DNA of 64,000 nucleotides from JADJRG01 sp964474905 (GCA_964474905.1 CAYYUP010000004.1:1-64000); one strand, 5' to 3'. Shown: positions 56,062-64,000, counted from the first letter of the stretch. Numbers and translations are program-made. Notes: generated from the letters alone by a model not told the origin.

Positions 56062-57300
56062 TTATTGTTCGGCGCAGACGATCTGGCCGCGGCGGGTGGT
56101 CTCGCCTTGGATGAGCACGTGATGGTGTCCCGCCCGCGAAATCGTGGCACTTGCGCTGAGGTCGATGTCGTCGATCGTACCGGTGTCGACCCTCGATCCC
56201 ACCACCCGCGCCGCGTACCAAAAACGATCGAGGATCTGGCCCAGGCCGACTTGGTTGGTCAGCTGGAGGAGGTGCGACTGGGTGTACTTGGGGAAGCGGG
56301 CGATGACCTGCGAGGTCGAGGTGAGCCTGTCGTGGTGGACCAAGCGATCGTTTTGGATATCGTTGGCCGAGAGTTCGGGATCTGCGATGCCGTCGTCTGT
56401 GATACCGGCGAGAATGTAGTAGCCCGCATTGTCGCGGGCGATCTGTCCAGGGCTCACCCGCACCAAGTTCGTGCTGTGTCCCCAGAGCAGGTCGAAGTAC
56501 TCGCGCTTGATCGCCAGCGGTAAGTTGCTCGGGCTGAGGCTGATTTGCAGGGTCGCGACGCCTGTGGTCCGGGTGCTGATCTCGTCGTAGATTCGCTCAA
56601 ACTCGAAGAGGACCAGAGCTGGGGAGTCGGCACTGGTATCGGCGTCGGCGACGTCCAGGATGTGGATCGTCGGGTAGCTGCCGGGCACGCAGCCCTCCAT
56701 GTCGACGCACTCGGTGCCGAAGGGCAGCCCCCACAGCATATTGACGGTGAGGTCATCGGCGAGGCGCGCGAGCATGAATTCGAGGCTCTTGCTGGCACTC
56801 GATCGCGGCGCGGCGAGCAGCATTGGTCGCCGACCCAAGAAGATGAGCCGTCGCTCCCAGGGTCCAATTATGCCGGGAAAGCTCGATCCGTAGTTGCGCT
56901 CGGCGACCAGGCCGTCGTCGTTGATCCTCCAGATATGGATCTGGCCGCCGTCCGTGTGGCTGACCCAAACTTCGCCGAGATCTGGCCCCGAGAGCAGGTC
57001 TATATCGACGGCCGCCTCGACCGGCAGCCCCAGCGGGATCAGTGGTTTGGACGGATCGGCAGGCACGGCTTCGAGAGCGAGGAGGTCCGTGTCCAGGGTG
57101 ATCAGGGCCCAGCCGGCGCCGCTTGGATCGCTTGCAGCGAAGGCGTGCACCTCGGAGTTCGAGAGTTCGCCCTCGGGGTCGATGAGGGCGAGATCGAGGG
57201 CGTAGCAGACACCGGCGAAGTCGATGGCGACATCGGGCTGGCTCGCGCCGACACAGGCGGCGAGCGAGAGGGCGGCGAGCGCTACGGAGGATCGGATCAT
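56062..57300 (-). CDS. Unknown lipoprotein, translationally coupled to bioA
   Basis: A 412-residue protein. The signal ends in SLAAC (Cys16). I recognise no family. The body alternates short beta strands with loops (LGEVWVSHTDGGQIHIWRIN; ERRLIFLGRRPMLLAAPRSS; LWGLPFGTECVDMEGCVPG), which could be a beta-propeller, but repeats are not clear. Two Cys (ECVDMEGC) could form a disulfide. Its ATG overlaps the bioA stop by 4 nt (ATGA). The functional link to biotin is likely just transcriptional. Confidence 0.55.
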   Translation of the reverse strand: MIRSSVALAALSLAACVGASQPDVAIDFAGVCYALDLALIDPEGELSNSEVHAFAASDPSGAGWALITLDTDLLALEAVPADPSKPLIPLGLPVEAAVDIDLLSGPDLGEVWVSHTDGGQIHIWRINDDGLVAERNYGSSFPGIIGPWERRLIFLGRRPMLLAAPRSSASKSLEFMLARLADDLTVNMLWGLPFGTECVDMEGCVPGSYPTIHILDVADADTSADSPALVLFEFERIYDEISTRTTGVATLQISLSPSNLPLAIKREYFDLLWGHSTNLVRVSPGQIARDNAGYYILAGITDDGIADPELSANDIQNDRLVHHDRLTSTSQVIARFPKYTQSHLLQLTNQVGLGQILDRFWYAARVVGSRVDTGTIDDIDLSASATISRAGHHHVLIQGETTRRGQIVCAEQ

Positions 57301-58646
57301 CGGTCGGAGGGCACGCCGCTCAGTACGTCTTTGATCGCGGCGATGGTGCGGTCGCTGAGGAGTTGGATCTCGGCGTCGGTGATCGACAGCGGCGGCATCC
57401 AGTAGATGGTGTCATGGAGCGGTCGAAGGAGCACCCCGTGGCGGAGCGCGGCTGTGCGCAGCTCGAGACCGAGGCGTTTTGCTGCGGGGTGCTCTGGGCT
57501 GATGTCGAGTTCGAAGGCGGTGATGGTGCCGCACTGACGTCGGTGGCGGATCTCCGGGATCGCCTCGCTGACTCTGCAGGCCGCTCGCTCTAGTGATTGC
57601 GTTCGCTCCGGCAGGGCGTTGATGACCCCGTCGTCGAGGAGGGCGCGGAGGCTCGCGAGGCCGGCCGCGCAGGCGATCGGGTTGCCCGTAAACGTGTGCG
57701 AATGGGCGAAGGATCGCTCGGGCCCGCCGTGGAAAGGCAGGTCCAGGCCCTCGCCCAGCAGTACCGCGGAGATCGGCAGGATGCCGCCGGAGAGGCCCTT
57801 GCTGAGGCAGAGGAAGTCGGGGCTCACACCGGCCCACTCGCTGGCGAAGAGGCGACCTGTGCGGCCAAAGCCGACCGCGATCTCGTCGGCGATCACGTGG
57901 ATGCCGAGGCGCTTTGCCGCCCCGACGATCCGGCGATAGAAACCTGTGCCGGTCATGCGCATTTTGCCGGCGCATTGGACCAGGGGTTCGACGACGAGCG
58001 CCGAGAGTTCGGCGGCGTGCTCTTCGAGGCTGGCGACGGCGCGATCTGCTTCGGGGCAGTCGGCGCCCAGGGCGGTGTGGGTATCGCTGAGGCGATGGTC
58101 GGGGAAGCTCGGCGTTGGCAGGCGGAGTGCCGGCATCAGGAGCGGGGCGAAGGTCGATCGATAGGCCGCGGAGCCGCAGAGGGCGAGGGCGCCGAGGGTC
58201 TCGCCGTGGTAGCTGTTGTCGAGGGTCGCGAAGCGCTTGCGCGCGCTGTTACCGGCGAGCAGGCGGGTTTGGAAGCTGATTTTGAGCGCGACCTCGATGG
58301 CCGCGGAGCCGCAGTCGGCGAAGAAGACCCGGCCGTAACCAGGTGGTGCGGAGGCGACGAGCGCTTCGGCGAGATCGACCGCCGCGTTGTGGGTGAAGCC
58401 CGCAAACATGACGTGGTCGAGGCGGCCAGCGGCCTCGACGATCGCAGCTGTGATCCGCGGATCGCAGTGGCCGTGCACCGAGGTCCACCAAGACGCGATC
58501 GCGTCGAGGATCGGTCGCTCGTGCTCATCGTAGAGCCAGCAGCCCGCGGCTCGCGAGATCGCGATCGGCGGCAGGCGCTGGTGATCGTCGAAGTGAGTCG
58601 CGGGGTGCCAGATGATCCGAAGGTCGCGTTCGACCAAGCTCTGCAT
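57297..58646 (-). CDS. bioA: Adenosylmethionine-8-amino-7-oxononanoate aminotransferase
   Basis: 449 residues from the ATG at 58646 (MQSLVERDLRIIWHPATHFD); the long upstream open frame crosses the opposite-strand lipoprotein gene and is rejected. It is a class III PLP aminotransferase: the PLP Lys is in FLCLSKGLSGG, the conserved Asp in VIADEIAVGFGRTG, plus ASWWTSVHGHCDPRI and the BioA-typical IIWHP. It makes 7,8-diaminopelargonate in biotin synthesis, using SAM as amino donor. bioD/bioF/bioB are not in the window. Confidence 0.92.
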   Translation of the reverse strand: MQSLVERDLRIIWHPATHFDDHQRLPPIAISRAAGCWLYDEHERPILDAIASWWTSVHGHCDPRITAAIVEAAGRLDHVMFAGFTHNAAVDLAEALVASAPPGYGRVFFADCGSAAIEVALKISFQTRLLAGNSARKRFATLDNSYHGETLGALALCGSAAYRSTFAPLLMPALRLPTPSFPDHRLSDTHTALGADCPEADRAVASLEEHAAELSALVVEPLVQCAGKMRMTGTGFYRRIVGAAKRLGIHVIADEIAVGFGRTGRLFASEWAGVSPDFLCLSKGLSGGILPISAVLLGEGLDLPFHGGPERSFAHSHTFTGNPIACAAGLASLRALLDDGVINALPERTQSLERAACRVSEAIPEIRHRRQCGTITAFELDISPEHPAAKRLGLELRTAALRHGVLLRPLHDTIYWMPPLSITDAEIQLLSDRTIAAIKDVLSGVPSDR

Positions 58647-58757
58647 ATGTGTGAGCCTATCAGTAGGCGCGCGACGGCGCCTTGATGGTGAGACGTCGCT
58701 CTCTCTCGTGCGACGGGTCACCCCCGGCGCGCTGGCAGGCGCTACACTTGATCCTGC

Positions 58758-59459
58758 ATGCACGGTCCACACAGAGTCCTGTCCTTGGCATTGACGGCCC
58801 TGGTGGGCCTCTTTCTCGGTTGCGCCATCTATGTCGATCCCGGTGGGGAGGGCTCCTGCGATGACATCTGTGGTGATCATGCCTCCTGCAAGCAGGGCGT
58901 CTGCGTCTGCGACCCGGGCTATGACGGTTACCCAGAGATGATGAAGGGCTGCATGCCCACCCAGCCACCGCCGGAGACCACCGCTTGCGAGCTCGGCTGT
59001 GGCACCAACGCCTACTGCTCAGATGACCTGTGTTACTGCCAGGCGGGTTCGGTCTCGGTCTGCGGCAACGGTGGTTGTTTGCCGCTCGATCAGGTTTGCG
59101 ATGGCGAACTTAACTGCCAAGACGGCGCTGACGAGGCGATTGAGATCTGCAACCCGACCGTGGAGATGAATTGGTCGGTGATCGACAGCTGTTCAGACGG
59201 TCTTGACAGCGAGTGGCGGCTCTTCTCCAGCGATCGCGACTGGATCTGGCCCGCCGACGACGACGTTTTTTGGACGGAGGGGCTCGATGTCGAGGTGATC
59301 GCGACGATTGAGTGCTCCCTGGGCGAATCGATCTGCTTCGGTGCGGGGGCCGGCGAGCAAACCTGGGGCATTGGCCTCGATGGGCTCGGGGATTGTGAGG
59401 ATTGCTGTTGGCAGTGCGACAGCATCACAGCCCTGGTTCCTTACTTAATTTGCAGTTAG
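58758..59459 (+). CDS. Cys-rich lipoprotein with EGF-like and LDL-receptor class A-like modules
   Basis: A 233-residue protein. The signal ends LFLGC (Cys22). Residues 30-70 hold an EGF-like cluster (CDDICGDHASCKQGVCVCDP, GYDGYP); residues 75-130 hold a second cluster, ending in an LDLa-type block (CLPLDQVCDGELNCQDGADE). Residues 135-233 are a separate domain with CSLGESICFGAGAG and CEDCCWQC. At least 20 Cys point to an oxidising, extracytoplasmic place. The Asp and Glu of DGxxDCxDGxDE are calcium ligands in LDLa repeats. Surface binding is inference. Confidence 0.7.
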   Translation: MHGPHRVLSLALTALVGLFLGCAIYVDPGGEGSCDDICGDHASCKQGVCVCDPGYDGYPEMMKGCMPTQPPPETTACELGCGTNAYCSDDLCYCQAGSVSVCGNGGCLPLDQVCDGELNCQDGADEAIEICNPTVEMNWSVIDSCSDGLDSEWRLFSSDRDWIWPADDDVFWTEGLDVEVIATIECSLGESICFGAGAGEQTWGIGLDGLGDCEDCCWQCDSITALVPYLICS

Positions 59460-59782
59460 TGGTGTCGGACTGGTGCTCTTGGTCCGATCGCGAATCGCGG
59501 CAAAATCACGAAAAAATGGTCGAAGGCGGCAATAGGTCGCCATTGAGGCCGCTTCGACCAGGAGTGGATGCGTCAGTTTTGGGATTTGCAGACCTTCCAT
59601 CAGTTGTTCCTGGTCATGGGGCCTAAATTGCGGTATCCCGCCGCTGTCTTGATGACCTGCGCTCTGTAGGCGTCATCATTCGTGCATTTCGACCGCTTGT
59701 CACACACCAACGCGGGTGGCATAGTCACATCATGTCCGACGTCGCGATCTTTGCGGCGATGGGTTACCGCTGAAAGAGTCAT
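59460..59782. other. Gene-free 323-bp region with strong hairpin
   Basis: No protein gene convincingly supported. The main feature is the hairpin at 59517-59560. AT content is higher than in the neighbourhood. The promoter of the small gene at 59783 should lie in its right half. One minus-strand open frame (59600-59824) crosses it and lacks any recognised sequence. Confidence 0.5.
59511..59560 (-). terminator. Orphan hairpin with leftward T-tract
   Basis: TGGTCGAA-G-GCGGC (59517-59530) pairs with GCCGCTTCGACCA (59548-59560) with one bulged base. The run AAAAAA at 59511-59516 would become a T-tract on the minus strand, so it looks like an intrinsic terminator for leftward transcription, though no leftward gene is evident. 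Confidence 0.55.
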
Positions 59783-60238
59783 ATGACTGAGATTGCCCAG
59801 CTCTTTGAGTCTGCGCTGCAGCAAAATCGTGCAGGCCTGTTACGAAAGGCCGCACTCAATACAGTTGCTCGTATGCCCCCTACAATGACCCTCCACGAAC
59901 TCCTCCAAAGCGAGGCTGGAGCGTCGATCCGCGAACTCTCAATACGCGAGTTCAGTGAGGCGTTGGTCTCTGTCGTCGATCCTCATCGCCGGCCTCCAGT
60001 AAGCGCCCAAGAGCCCGTAGAGCCGGTGTCAGAGCCCGATGAGGGGCATGAGGCGCGGGTTTTCCGGCAGATCCTGGCGGCGGTCGCTGAACGACCCCTG
60101 ACCATAGGTCAGCTGGCAAAACAGATTGTCGTCGACACCACAGAATTACGCGGATACCTGACCTGGATGAAGAAAAACGGCCGTATCGCGAGCTTTGGTC
60201 GCGCGCGGGCGACCCGTTATTCTTTAGTCCCAGCCTGA
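59783..60238 (+). CDS. Small protein with winged-helix-like C-terminus, unknown
   Basis: A 151-residue protein. Residues 1-70 are helical (TEIAQLFESALQQNRAGLLR; LHELLQSEAGASIRELSIRE). After a Pro/Glu-rich linker, residues 90-150 (VFRQILAAVAERPLTIGQLA; RGYLTWMKKNGRIASFGRAR) look like a winged helix: helix, LTIGQLAKQI turn, recognition helix, wing with R and Y. This suggests a DNA-binding regulator. No family assigned. Followed after 30 nt by another small unknown gene. Confidence 0.6.
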   Translation: MTEIAQLFESALQQNRAGLLRKAALNTVARMPPTMTLHELLQSEAGASIRELSIREFSEALVSVVDPHRRPPVSAQEPVEPVSEPDEGHEARVFRQILAAVAERPLTIGQLAKQIVVDTTELRGYLTWMKKNGRIASFGRARATRYSLVPA

Positions 60239-60268
60239 TGTTGCCGTCGTTTTCTGGCACGTTGGCCA

Positions 60269-60700
60269 ATGACCAGGTCAGACCTTTCCGAGATCGTCGC
60301 CGCGCTCAAGCATGATCTCGGCAAGTATTCCTCGTGGATTTCAGCGAACCTCGAAGATGGCGAATGGCGGAGCCCTCTCTCGGATCGGTGCGTCGACGCG
60401 CTTCGTCGTGATCTCCTGTGCACAAGAACCCGACGGGACGGGTCGACGGAGAGCGCATGGCAAGTCTGGGAGCGGCTCTCTGCGGCTTTACCCAGGCCTT
60501 TAGGGGACCCCGAGCTCGTCGTCGTAGAGCGGGCTGTTGCAGAGATCAAGACGGCTGAAGTCGCACTTCGGTCTGCGGATAGACGAGCCCTAGAGGTACA
60601 CAGCGGGGCACTTCGCGAGGCACAGCAGACGATCCGCCGCGAACTCCTGCACTTGCACCGGAGGCTGCGCGCGGACGATCGCGACGCCGGCCTACGGTAG
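60269..60700 (+). CDS. Small helical protein of unknown function
   Basis: A 143-residue protein with no family I recognise. It starts with TRSDLSEIVAALKHDLGKYS, continues with short helices (DALRRDLLCTRTRRDG; AWQVWERL), and ends in an Arg/Leu-rich helix (REAQQTIRRELLHLHRRL). KHDLGK at residue 14 is reminiscent of histidine-containing helices of phosphotransfer and DHp proteins (HD followed by Gly), but this is only a look-alike. It is located 35 nt before the sigma54 activator gene, so a phospho-relay partner role is a testable guess. Confidence 0.55.
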   Translation: MTRSDLSEIVAALKHDLGKYSSWISANLEDGEWRSPLSDRCVDALRRDLLCTRTRRDGSTESAWQVWERLSAALPRPLGDPELVVVERAVAEIKTAEVALRSADRRALEVHSGALREAQQTIRRELLHLHRRLRADDRDAGLR

Positions 60701-60735
60701 ACTCTGGCTGCTTCGACGCTGAGGCGCGACGACTC

Positions 60736-62430
60736 ATGTCCTCGATTTTGATCATCGACGACGAGGACAACTACCTCGATCTCTGCCGGCGCTTCATGCC
60801 GGAGCACGATTTTTTGCCGCCGGCGCGCAACTACCGGGAGGCCGCCGCGACGCTGCGCAAGCACGTTCGCGAGATCGATCTAGTGCTCCTAGATGTGCAC
60901 TTCAACATCGACGAGCAGGATCTGCTGCCGGAGGACAAGGCTTCGCTCTTCGCCAAGGGGGAGCGGCGGCGGGTGATTGAGCGCCTCCGACGAACCCAAG
61001 GGCTCCTGATCCTCGATCGTTTGCGCGGGGATTACCCGGACGTTCCGCTGATCGTCATGACCTCGCGGGACGATCTGCCCCTAGAGGCAGATGCTGAGCG
61101 CCTGCACGCGGAGGACTACACCTACCTCCTCGACGACGATTATCTCGACGCCAGGTCGTTGCGTCTGCAGATCGAGGGCATCCTCGCCCGTCGGCAAGGG
61201 CCCTCTGCGGAGGAGAGCGGGCCCTTTTATTGGGGCATGACGCCGGCGATGCTCAACCTGCGGCGGCGGCTCTCGATCCTCGCGCGAGGGCGCCTGCCGA
61301 TCATCATCCAAGGGGCGACGGGGACCGGCAAGAGCCTCGTCGTGCGCGAGCATGTGCACCCGCACTCACGTCGCGCGGGGCCCTTTGTCGCGGTCGATCT
61401 GTCGACGATCCCGAGTGACTTGATGGCCGCACATCTCTTTGGTGTGACCAAGGGCGCTTATACCGGGGCGACCAGCTCGCGCGATGGTGTGCTGGCCCAG
61501 GCCGACGGCGGCACGCTTTTTCTCGATGAGATCGGCAACCTCAGCCTCGAGCTGCAAAAGTCGCTGCTCTTGGTGCTGCAAGAGGGTAGCTATCGGCCGG
61601 TTGGCTCGGTTAAGGAGCGCCGTGTCGACATCAAGTTGGTGGTCGCGACCAACGAAGATCTGGCGTCATTGGTCCGAGAGGGCCGCTTTCGCGAAGATCT
61701 CTACATGCGCATGAACCCGGCGACAGCGGTGACCCTGTCGAGCTTGGCCGATCGCCGAGACGATTTTCAGGAGTTGCTCACCTTCTTTGTCCGGCGCGTG
61801 GCCTCTGAGGCCTACAACCGCGATCTTGTGCTTCAGTACGCCGAGCAGCGGGGGCTGATGTTGCCGCAGGGCAGCGGGCCCTTGCCGGTCAGCGTTGGCT
61901 CGTCGGTGCCGGCGCGTTCTGACAGCACTCGGATCCATTTTCTCTTTCATACGAGTTCGCTAAATCTTCTGCGCGCCTTTGACTGGCCCGGGAACTTTCG
62001 CCAGTTCGAGATGACGCTCTCCAACCTCGTGACCTTCACGCTGGTCGAGCTGGTCGAGCGGGCGTCGCAGGTCGAGCCTGAGGATCCCGGGCAGGCGAGT
62101 CGACCGGATGTCGTTCCGATCCCGGCGAAGACCGTCAACGATCTGTTGCGGCCGATGGCGCGGGCTCATCGCGGTGATCCCGAGCCGGCTGTCGACGAGG
62201 GACCGGGGCACGCTGTCGCCGTTCGAGTCATCGCAGAAGACTCCTTAAACGCCGTTTCTTGTGCTGTTGAGCGCCAATACCTCGAAGCCCTCTACGGCGA
62301 GGCCAACGGGGATCTCGGGACGATGGGCCTGTGGTTGCTGGGCAACGACGGCGCTGGGCGCAAGGTGCAGCTGCGCATGAACCAGCTCGGCATCAAGCTG
62401 CGCAGGCTCAAGCGCAGGCGAGGGCAGTGA
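60736..62430 (+). CDS. Sigma54-dependent transcriptional activator with atypical receiver domain
   Basis: A 564-residue protein. Receiver residues 1-150 have D8-D9 and a candidate D53 (LVLLDVHFN). However, an about 32-residue insertion (57-88) follows D53, and the usual Lys near the end is missing (DYTYLLDDDYLDA). The AAA+ domain has Walker A GATGTGKS (193-200), the sigma54-contact loop GAYTGA (240-245), Walker B LFLDEIG (261-267) and an arginine in FREDLYMR. An insertion (PQGSGPLPVSVGSSVPARSD) sits before the WPGNFRQFE motif. The C-terminus (LGLWLL, QLRMNQLGIKLRRLKRR) is a Fis-like HTH in degenerate form. The stop overlaps the next ATG (TGATG). Confidence 0.85.
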   Translation: MSSILIIDDEDNYLDLCRRFMPEHDFLPPARNYREAAATLRKHVREIDLVLLDVHFNIDEQDLLPEDKASLFAKGERRRVIERLRRTQGLLILDRLRGDYPDVPLIVMTSRDDLPLEADAERLHAEDYTYLLDDDYLDARSLRLQIEGILARRQGPSAEESGPFYWGMTPAMLNLRRRLSILARGRLPIIIQGATGTGKSLVVREHVHPHSRRAGPFVAVDLSTIPSDLMAAHLFGVTKGAYTGATSSRDGVLAQADGGTLFLDEIGNLSLELQKSLLLVLQEGSYRPVGSVKERRVDIKLVVATNEDLASLVREGRFREDLYMRMNPATAVTLSSLADRRDDFQELLTFFVRRVASEAYNRDLVLQYAEQRGLMLPQGSGPLPVSVGSSVPARSDSTRIHFLFHTSSLNLLRAFDWPGNFRQFEMTLSNLVTFTLVELVERASQVEPEDPGQASRPDVVPIPAKTVNDLLRPMARAHRGDPEPAVDEGPGHAVAVRVIAEDSLNAVSCAVERQYLEALYGEANGDLGTMGLWLLGNDGAGRKVQLRMNQLGIKLRRLKRRRGQ

Positions 62431-64000
62431 TGCCGCGGGCGTTGGCGGTTGTCGCCGGCATCGTCTGGTTCGGTTCTGCTGCAAGCGCCACGGTTGCCCT
62501 GGCGCAGGAGCCAACGTCGGGCTTTTCGCTGCCTCGCCCGCCGGCTGCAGGTGATCCTTCGGGCGACCCTGGGGACCCGGGTGCCGACACTGATTTCGAT
62601 GTCGACTTCGATTCTGATACCGGCATCGAAATCGATCCAGAGGCCCTCCAGAGGCAGCGGCAATTCGAGTTCGACTTCCATCTTTTGCACGCTCAGCGCT
62701 TCGAGAGCGAGGGCAAGGTCGACGATGCGATCCGCGAATTCACAGCGGCGCTCAAGCTTCAATCTGGGGATCCTGGGGCGCTTCGCGGCCGCGCCAAGCT
62801 GCGCTTTAAAAAGACCCGTGACGGCAAGTGCCCGCGGCGGGCGATCGAAGATCTGCGTCTCCTCCGTCTCTACGATCCGGCGGGCACCTGGAACGAGGAA
62901 CGGGCGACGATCCTCGACTGGATGGCGCTCTGCGGCGAACGCTATCGCCGTGAGCGGTTAGACCTCGCGTTGGCGCTGGCAGAGGATGATCCGGCGGCGT
63001 CCTATCGACCGCCCGACATTCGCTACACCGTCGCCTCGTTGCAGACCCAAGAGGCCGGGCGAGCGGCTCTTGGGCGCGATGCCCAGGAACTCCGTGACGT
63101 GGCGCTGCATCAGCTCGAGCGCTACCGCGAAGAGTGCATCAGCGGCAATCGAAGACCGAAGGCAGGGGCGCTCAGCTTGCAGGCGGATCTCTACCGCGAT
63201 CGCGGCGACATCGCCGAGGCGATCGCGATCTACAAAGAGTTGGTGGCGACCCACCCAGGCCTGCCGGAGGCGAGCGCGGCCGAGGATGTGGTGGCCGAGC
63301 TCCAACTAGAGGTCAAGCTGACTCGCCTCGAGAAGGAACAGGGAGGACGCCCCTCCGAGATCTCCGAAGCGAGCTACCAGATCGCCGCGAGGGCCCTTCG
63401 CAGCGGTGAATTGGTGCAGGCAGAGGCCGAGCTTCGCAAGGCGATCGAGGCATCGCCCTGGTTTCCAAAGGCCCATTACCTGCTCGGCCTTGTGCATGCC
63501 CGCAGTCGTCGTTTCACCGACGCGGTCGAGGAGCTGAAGATGGCGGTCCGCATGGATCGTTACGATCACGAGGCGTACATCGCCCTCGGTCTGCTCTACA
63601 AAAAGGAGTTCTCCGGGGCTGAAGATGCGGCGGCGATCGAGCACCTCGAGCGAGCGCTGGTGCTGCGCCCGGATCTCAACAATCTTCATCTTCTGCTAGG
63701 CGAACTCTATTCGCGGAGTGATCGCGATCGGGCGCGCCAGCACTACGAGCTCTTCCTCAAGGGTGCTGACGCTGACGATCCCGATCGCGGGCGAGCTGAG
63801 GTTGCCCAGCAAAACCTCAGCCACGAACTGCGGGCGGAAGAGCCGCTTTTCGAGGTGCAAGCGCCGCGCGATCTGAGGCGCCTTGATCCGGGCCTGCAGC
63901 GCATGATCAACGAGGCCTATCTCCGTTACGAAGACGACGGAGACTGGATCCAAGCCGAGCGCATTCTGAAGGCGGCCTTGGGCAAGTACCCGGAAGAGCC
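62430..64000 (+). CDS. Exported TPR-repeat protein (continues past right edge)
   Basis: The frame from the ATG at 62430 stays open to base 64000 (523 codons seen, no stop). The N-terminus (MPRALAVVAGIVWFGSAASA, then TVALAQ) is a signal peptide. An Asp-rich stretch (DTDFDVDFDSDTGIEIDPEA) follows. From residue 75 onward there are TPR units: RFESEGKVDDAIREFTAALK; EAIAIYKELVATHPGLPEAS; EAELRKAIEASPWFPKAHYL; LERALVLRPDLNNLHLLLGE; and another beginning ILKAALGKYPEEP at the edge. It is translationally coupled to the sigma54 activator (TGATG). A scaffold role for envelope complexes is plausible but unproven. Confidence 0.8.
   Translation, partial: MPRALAVVAGIVWFGSAASATVALAQEPTSGFSLPRPPAAGDPSGDPGDPGADTDFDVDFDSDTGIEIDPEALQRQRQFEFDFHLLHAQRFESEGKVDDAIREFTAALKLQSGDPGALRGRAKLRFKKTRDGKCPRRAIEDLRLLRLYDPAGTWNEERATILDWMALCGERYRRERLDLALALAEDDPAASYRPPDIRYTVASLQTQEAGRAALGRDAQELRDVALHQLERYREECISGNRRPKAGALSLQADLYRDRGDIAEAIAIYKELVATHPGLPEASAAEDVVAELQLEVKLTRLEKEQGGRPSEISEASYQIAARALRSGELVQAEAELRKAIEASPWFPKAHYLLGLVHARSRRFTDAVEELKMAVRMDRYDHEAYIALGLLYKKEFSGAEDAAAIEHLERALVLRPDLNNLHLLLGELYSRSDRDRARQHYELFLKGADADDPDRGRAEVAQQNLSHELRAEEPLFEVQAPRDLRRLDPGLQRMINEAYLRYEDDGDWIQAERILKAALGKYPEE

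Noticed and set aside
57597..58685. 362-codon plus-strand open frame opposite bioA
   Set aside because: bioA carries the PLP Lys and other family motifs; the opposite frame has none.
59600..59824. 74-codon minus-strand open frame in the gap left of the winged-helix gene
   Set aside because: No ribosome-binding site or recognisable sequence, and its 5' part overlaps the start of the plus-strand gene; possible RNA noted separately.
60240..60270. TGGCACG sequence resembling half of a sigma54 promoter
   Set aside because: The TTGC element is missing at the right distance (CCAA instead).

Overview
The window is high-GC (roughly mid-60s % by eye), densely coded and shows no phage, insertion sequence, rRNA or CRISPR array. 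It looks like a chromosomal segment of a myxobacterium (Myxococcota; order Nannocystales is a guess). The pointers are: an OmpA-type protein ending in a MYXO-CTERM-like tail; tandem-FHA, bactofilin, MshEN/HEAT, DUF4388, VIT/vWA and AgmX/TonB-C-like proteins; a B. subtilis-type b558 succinate dehydrogenase; an F-type ATPase cluster with b' and b subunits; and about eight lipoproteins.

Layout. 1-7.7 kb: a J-domain protein cut by the window edge, a radical SAM/DUF2344 fusion, a FadN-like bifunctional beta-oxidation enzyme, a Glu/Lys-rich lipoprotein, then RNase PH and RdgB. 7.8-12.6 kb: tRNA-Pro and tRNA-Arg, then a leftward run prmA, rsmE, RDD membrane protein, MshEN/HEAT protein. 12.7-17.7 kb: a small Cse60-like gene, sdhCAB and a tandem FHA protein. 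17.8-24.9 kb: bactofilin followed by ATP synthase b'-b-delta-alpha-gamma-beta-epsilon; the a and c subunits are not here. 24.9-31 kb: PolB-like exonuclease, SppA lipoprotein, tyrS, zapA, prfA. 31-45 kb: mostly poorly characterised genes (coiled-coil protein, UPF0158, DUF429, membrane TPR protein, AgmX/TonB-C-like, OmpA/MYXO-CTERM, S46 peptidase, diacylglycerol-kinase-like, DUF3829 lipoprotein, DUF4388 protein, GlmU N-terminal domain). 45-55 kb: single-domain receiver, Omp85-like protein, DUF4390 and NtrY-like kinase in an overlapping gene chain, a 998-residue VIT/vWA lipoprotein, tsaB and rseP. 55-64 kb: PA14 lipoprotein, bioA with an overlapping lipoprotein gene, an EGF/LDL-receptor-A-like lipoprotein, two small orphan genes, a sigma54 activator with an abnormal receiver domain, and an exported TPR protein that runs off the right edge.

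How the genes fit together. Housekeeping blocks (translation and tRNA maturation: prfA, tyrS, prmA, rsmE, tsaB; respiration: sdh, atp) are interleaved with envelope functions (SppA, RseP, Omp85-like, OmpA, lipoproteins). Many starts overlap the previous stop (TGATG, TAATG, ATGA), which marks operons: rdd-heat, sdhA-sdhB, atp b'-b-delta, Omp85-DUF4390-kinase, bioA-lipoprotein, sigma54 activator-TPR.

I saw no complete, obviously new defence or mobile system. The best candidates for undescribed biology are (a) the Omp85-DUF4390-NtrY-like kinase chain, which looks like an envelope-sensing module without an adjacent NtrX; (b) the 59.5-64 kb block with an orphan hairpin, two small unknown proteins, a receiver lacking its conserved Lys and the coupled exported TPR protein; and (c) the Cys-rich and MYXO-CTERM-like surface proteins. 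All calls rest on reading the sequence and remembered family motifs; no database search was run.
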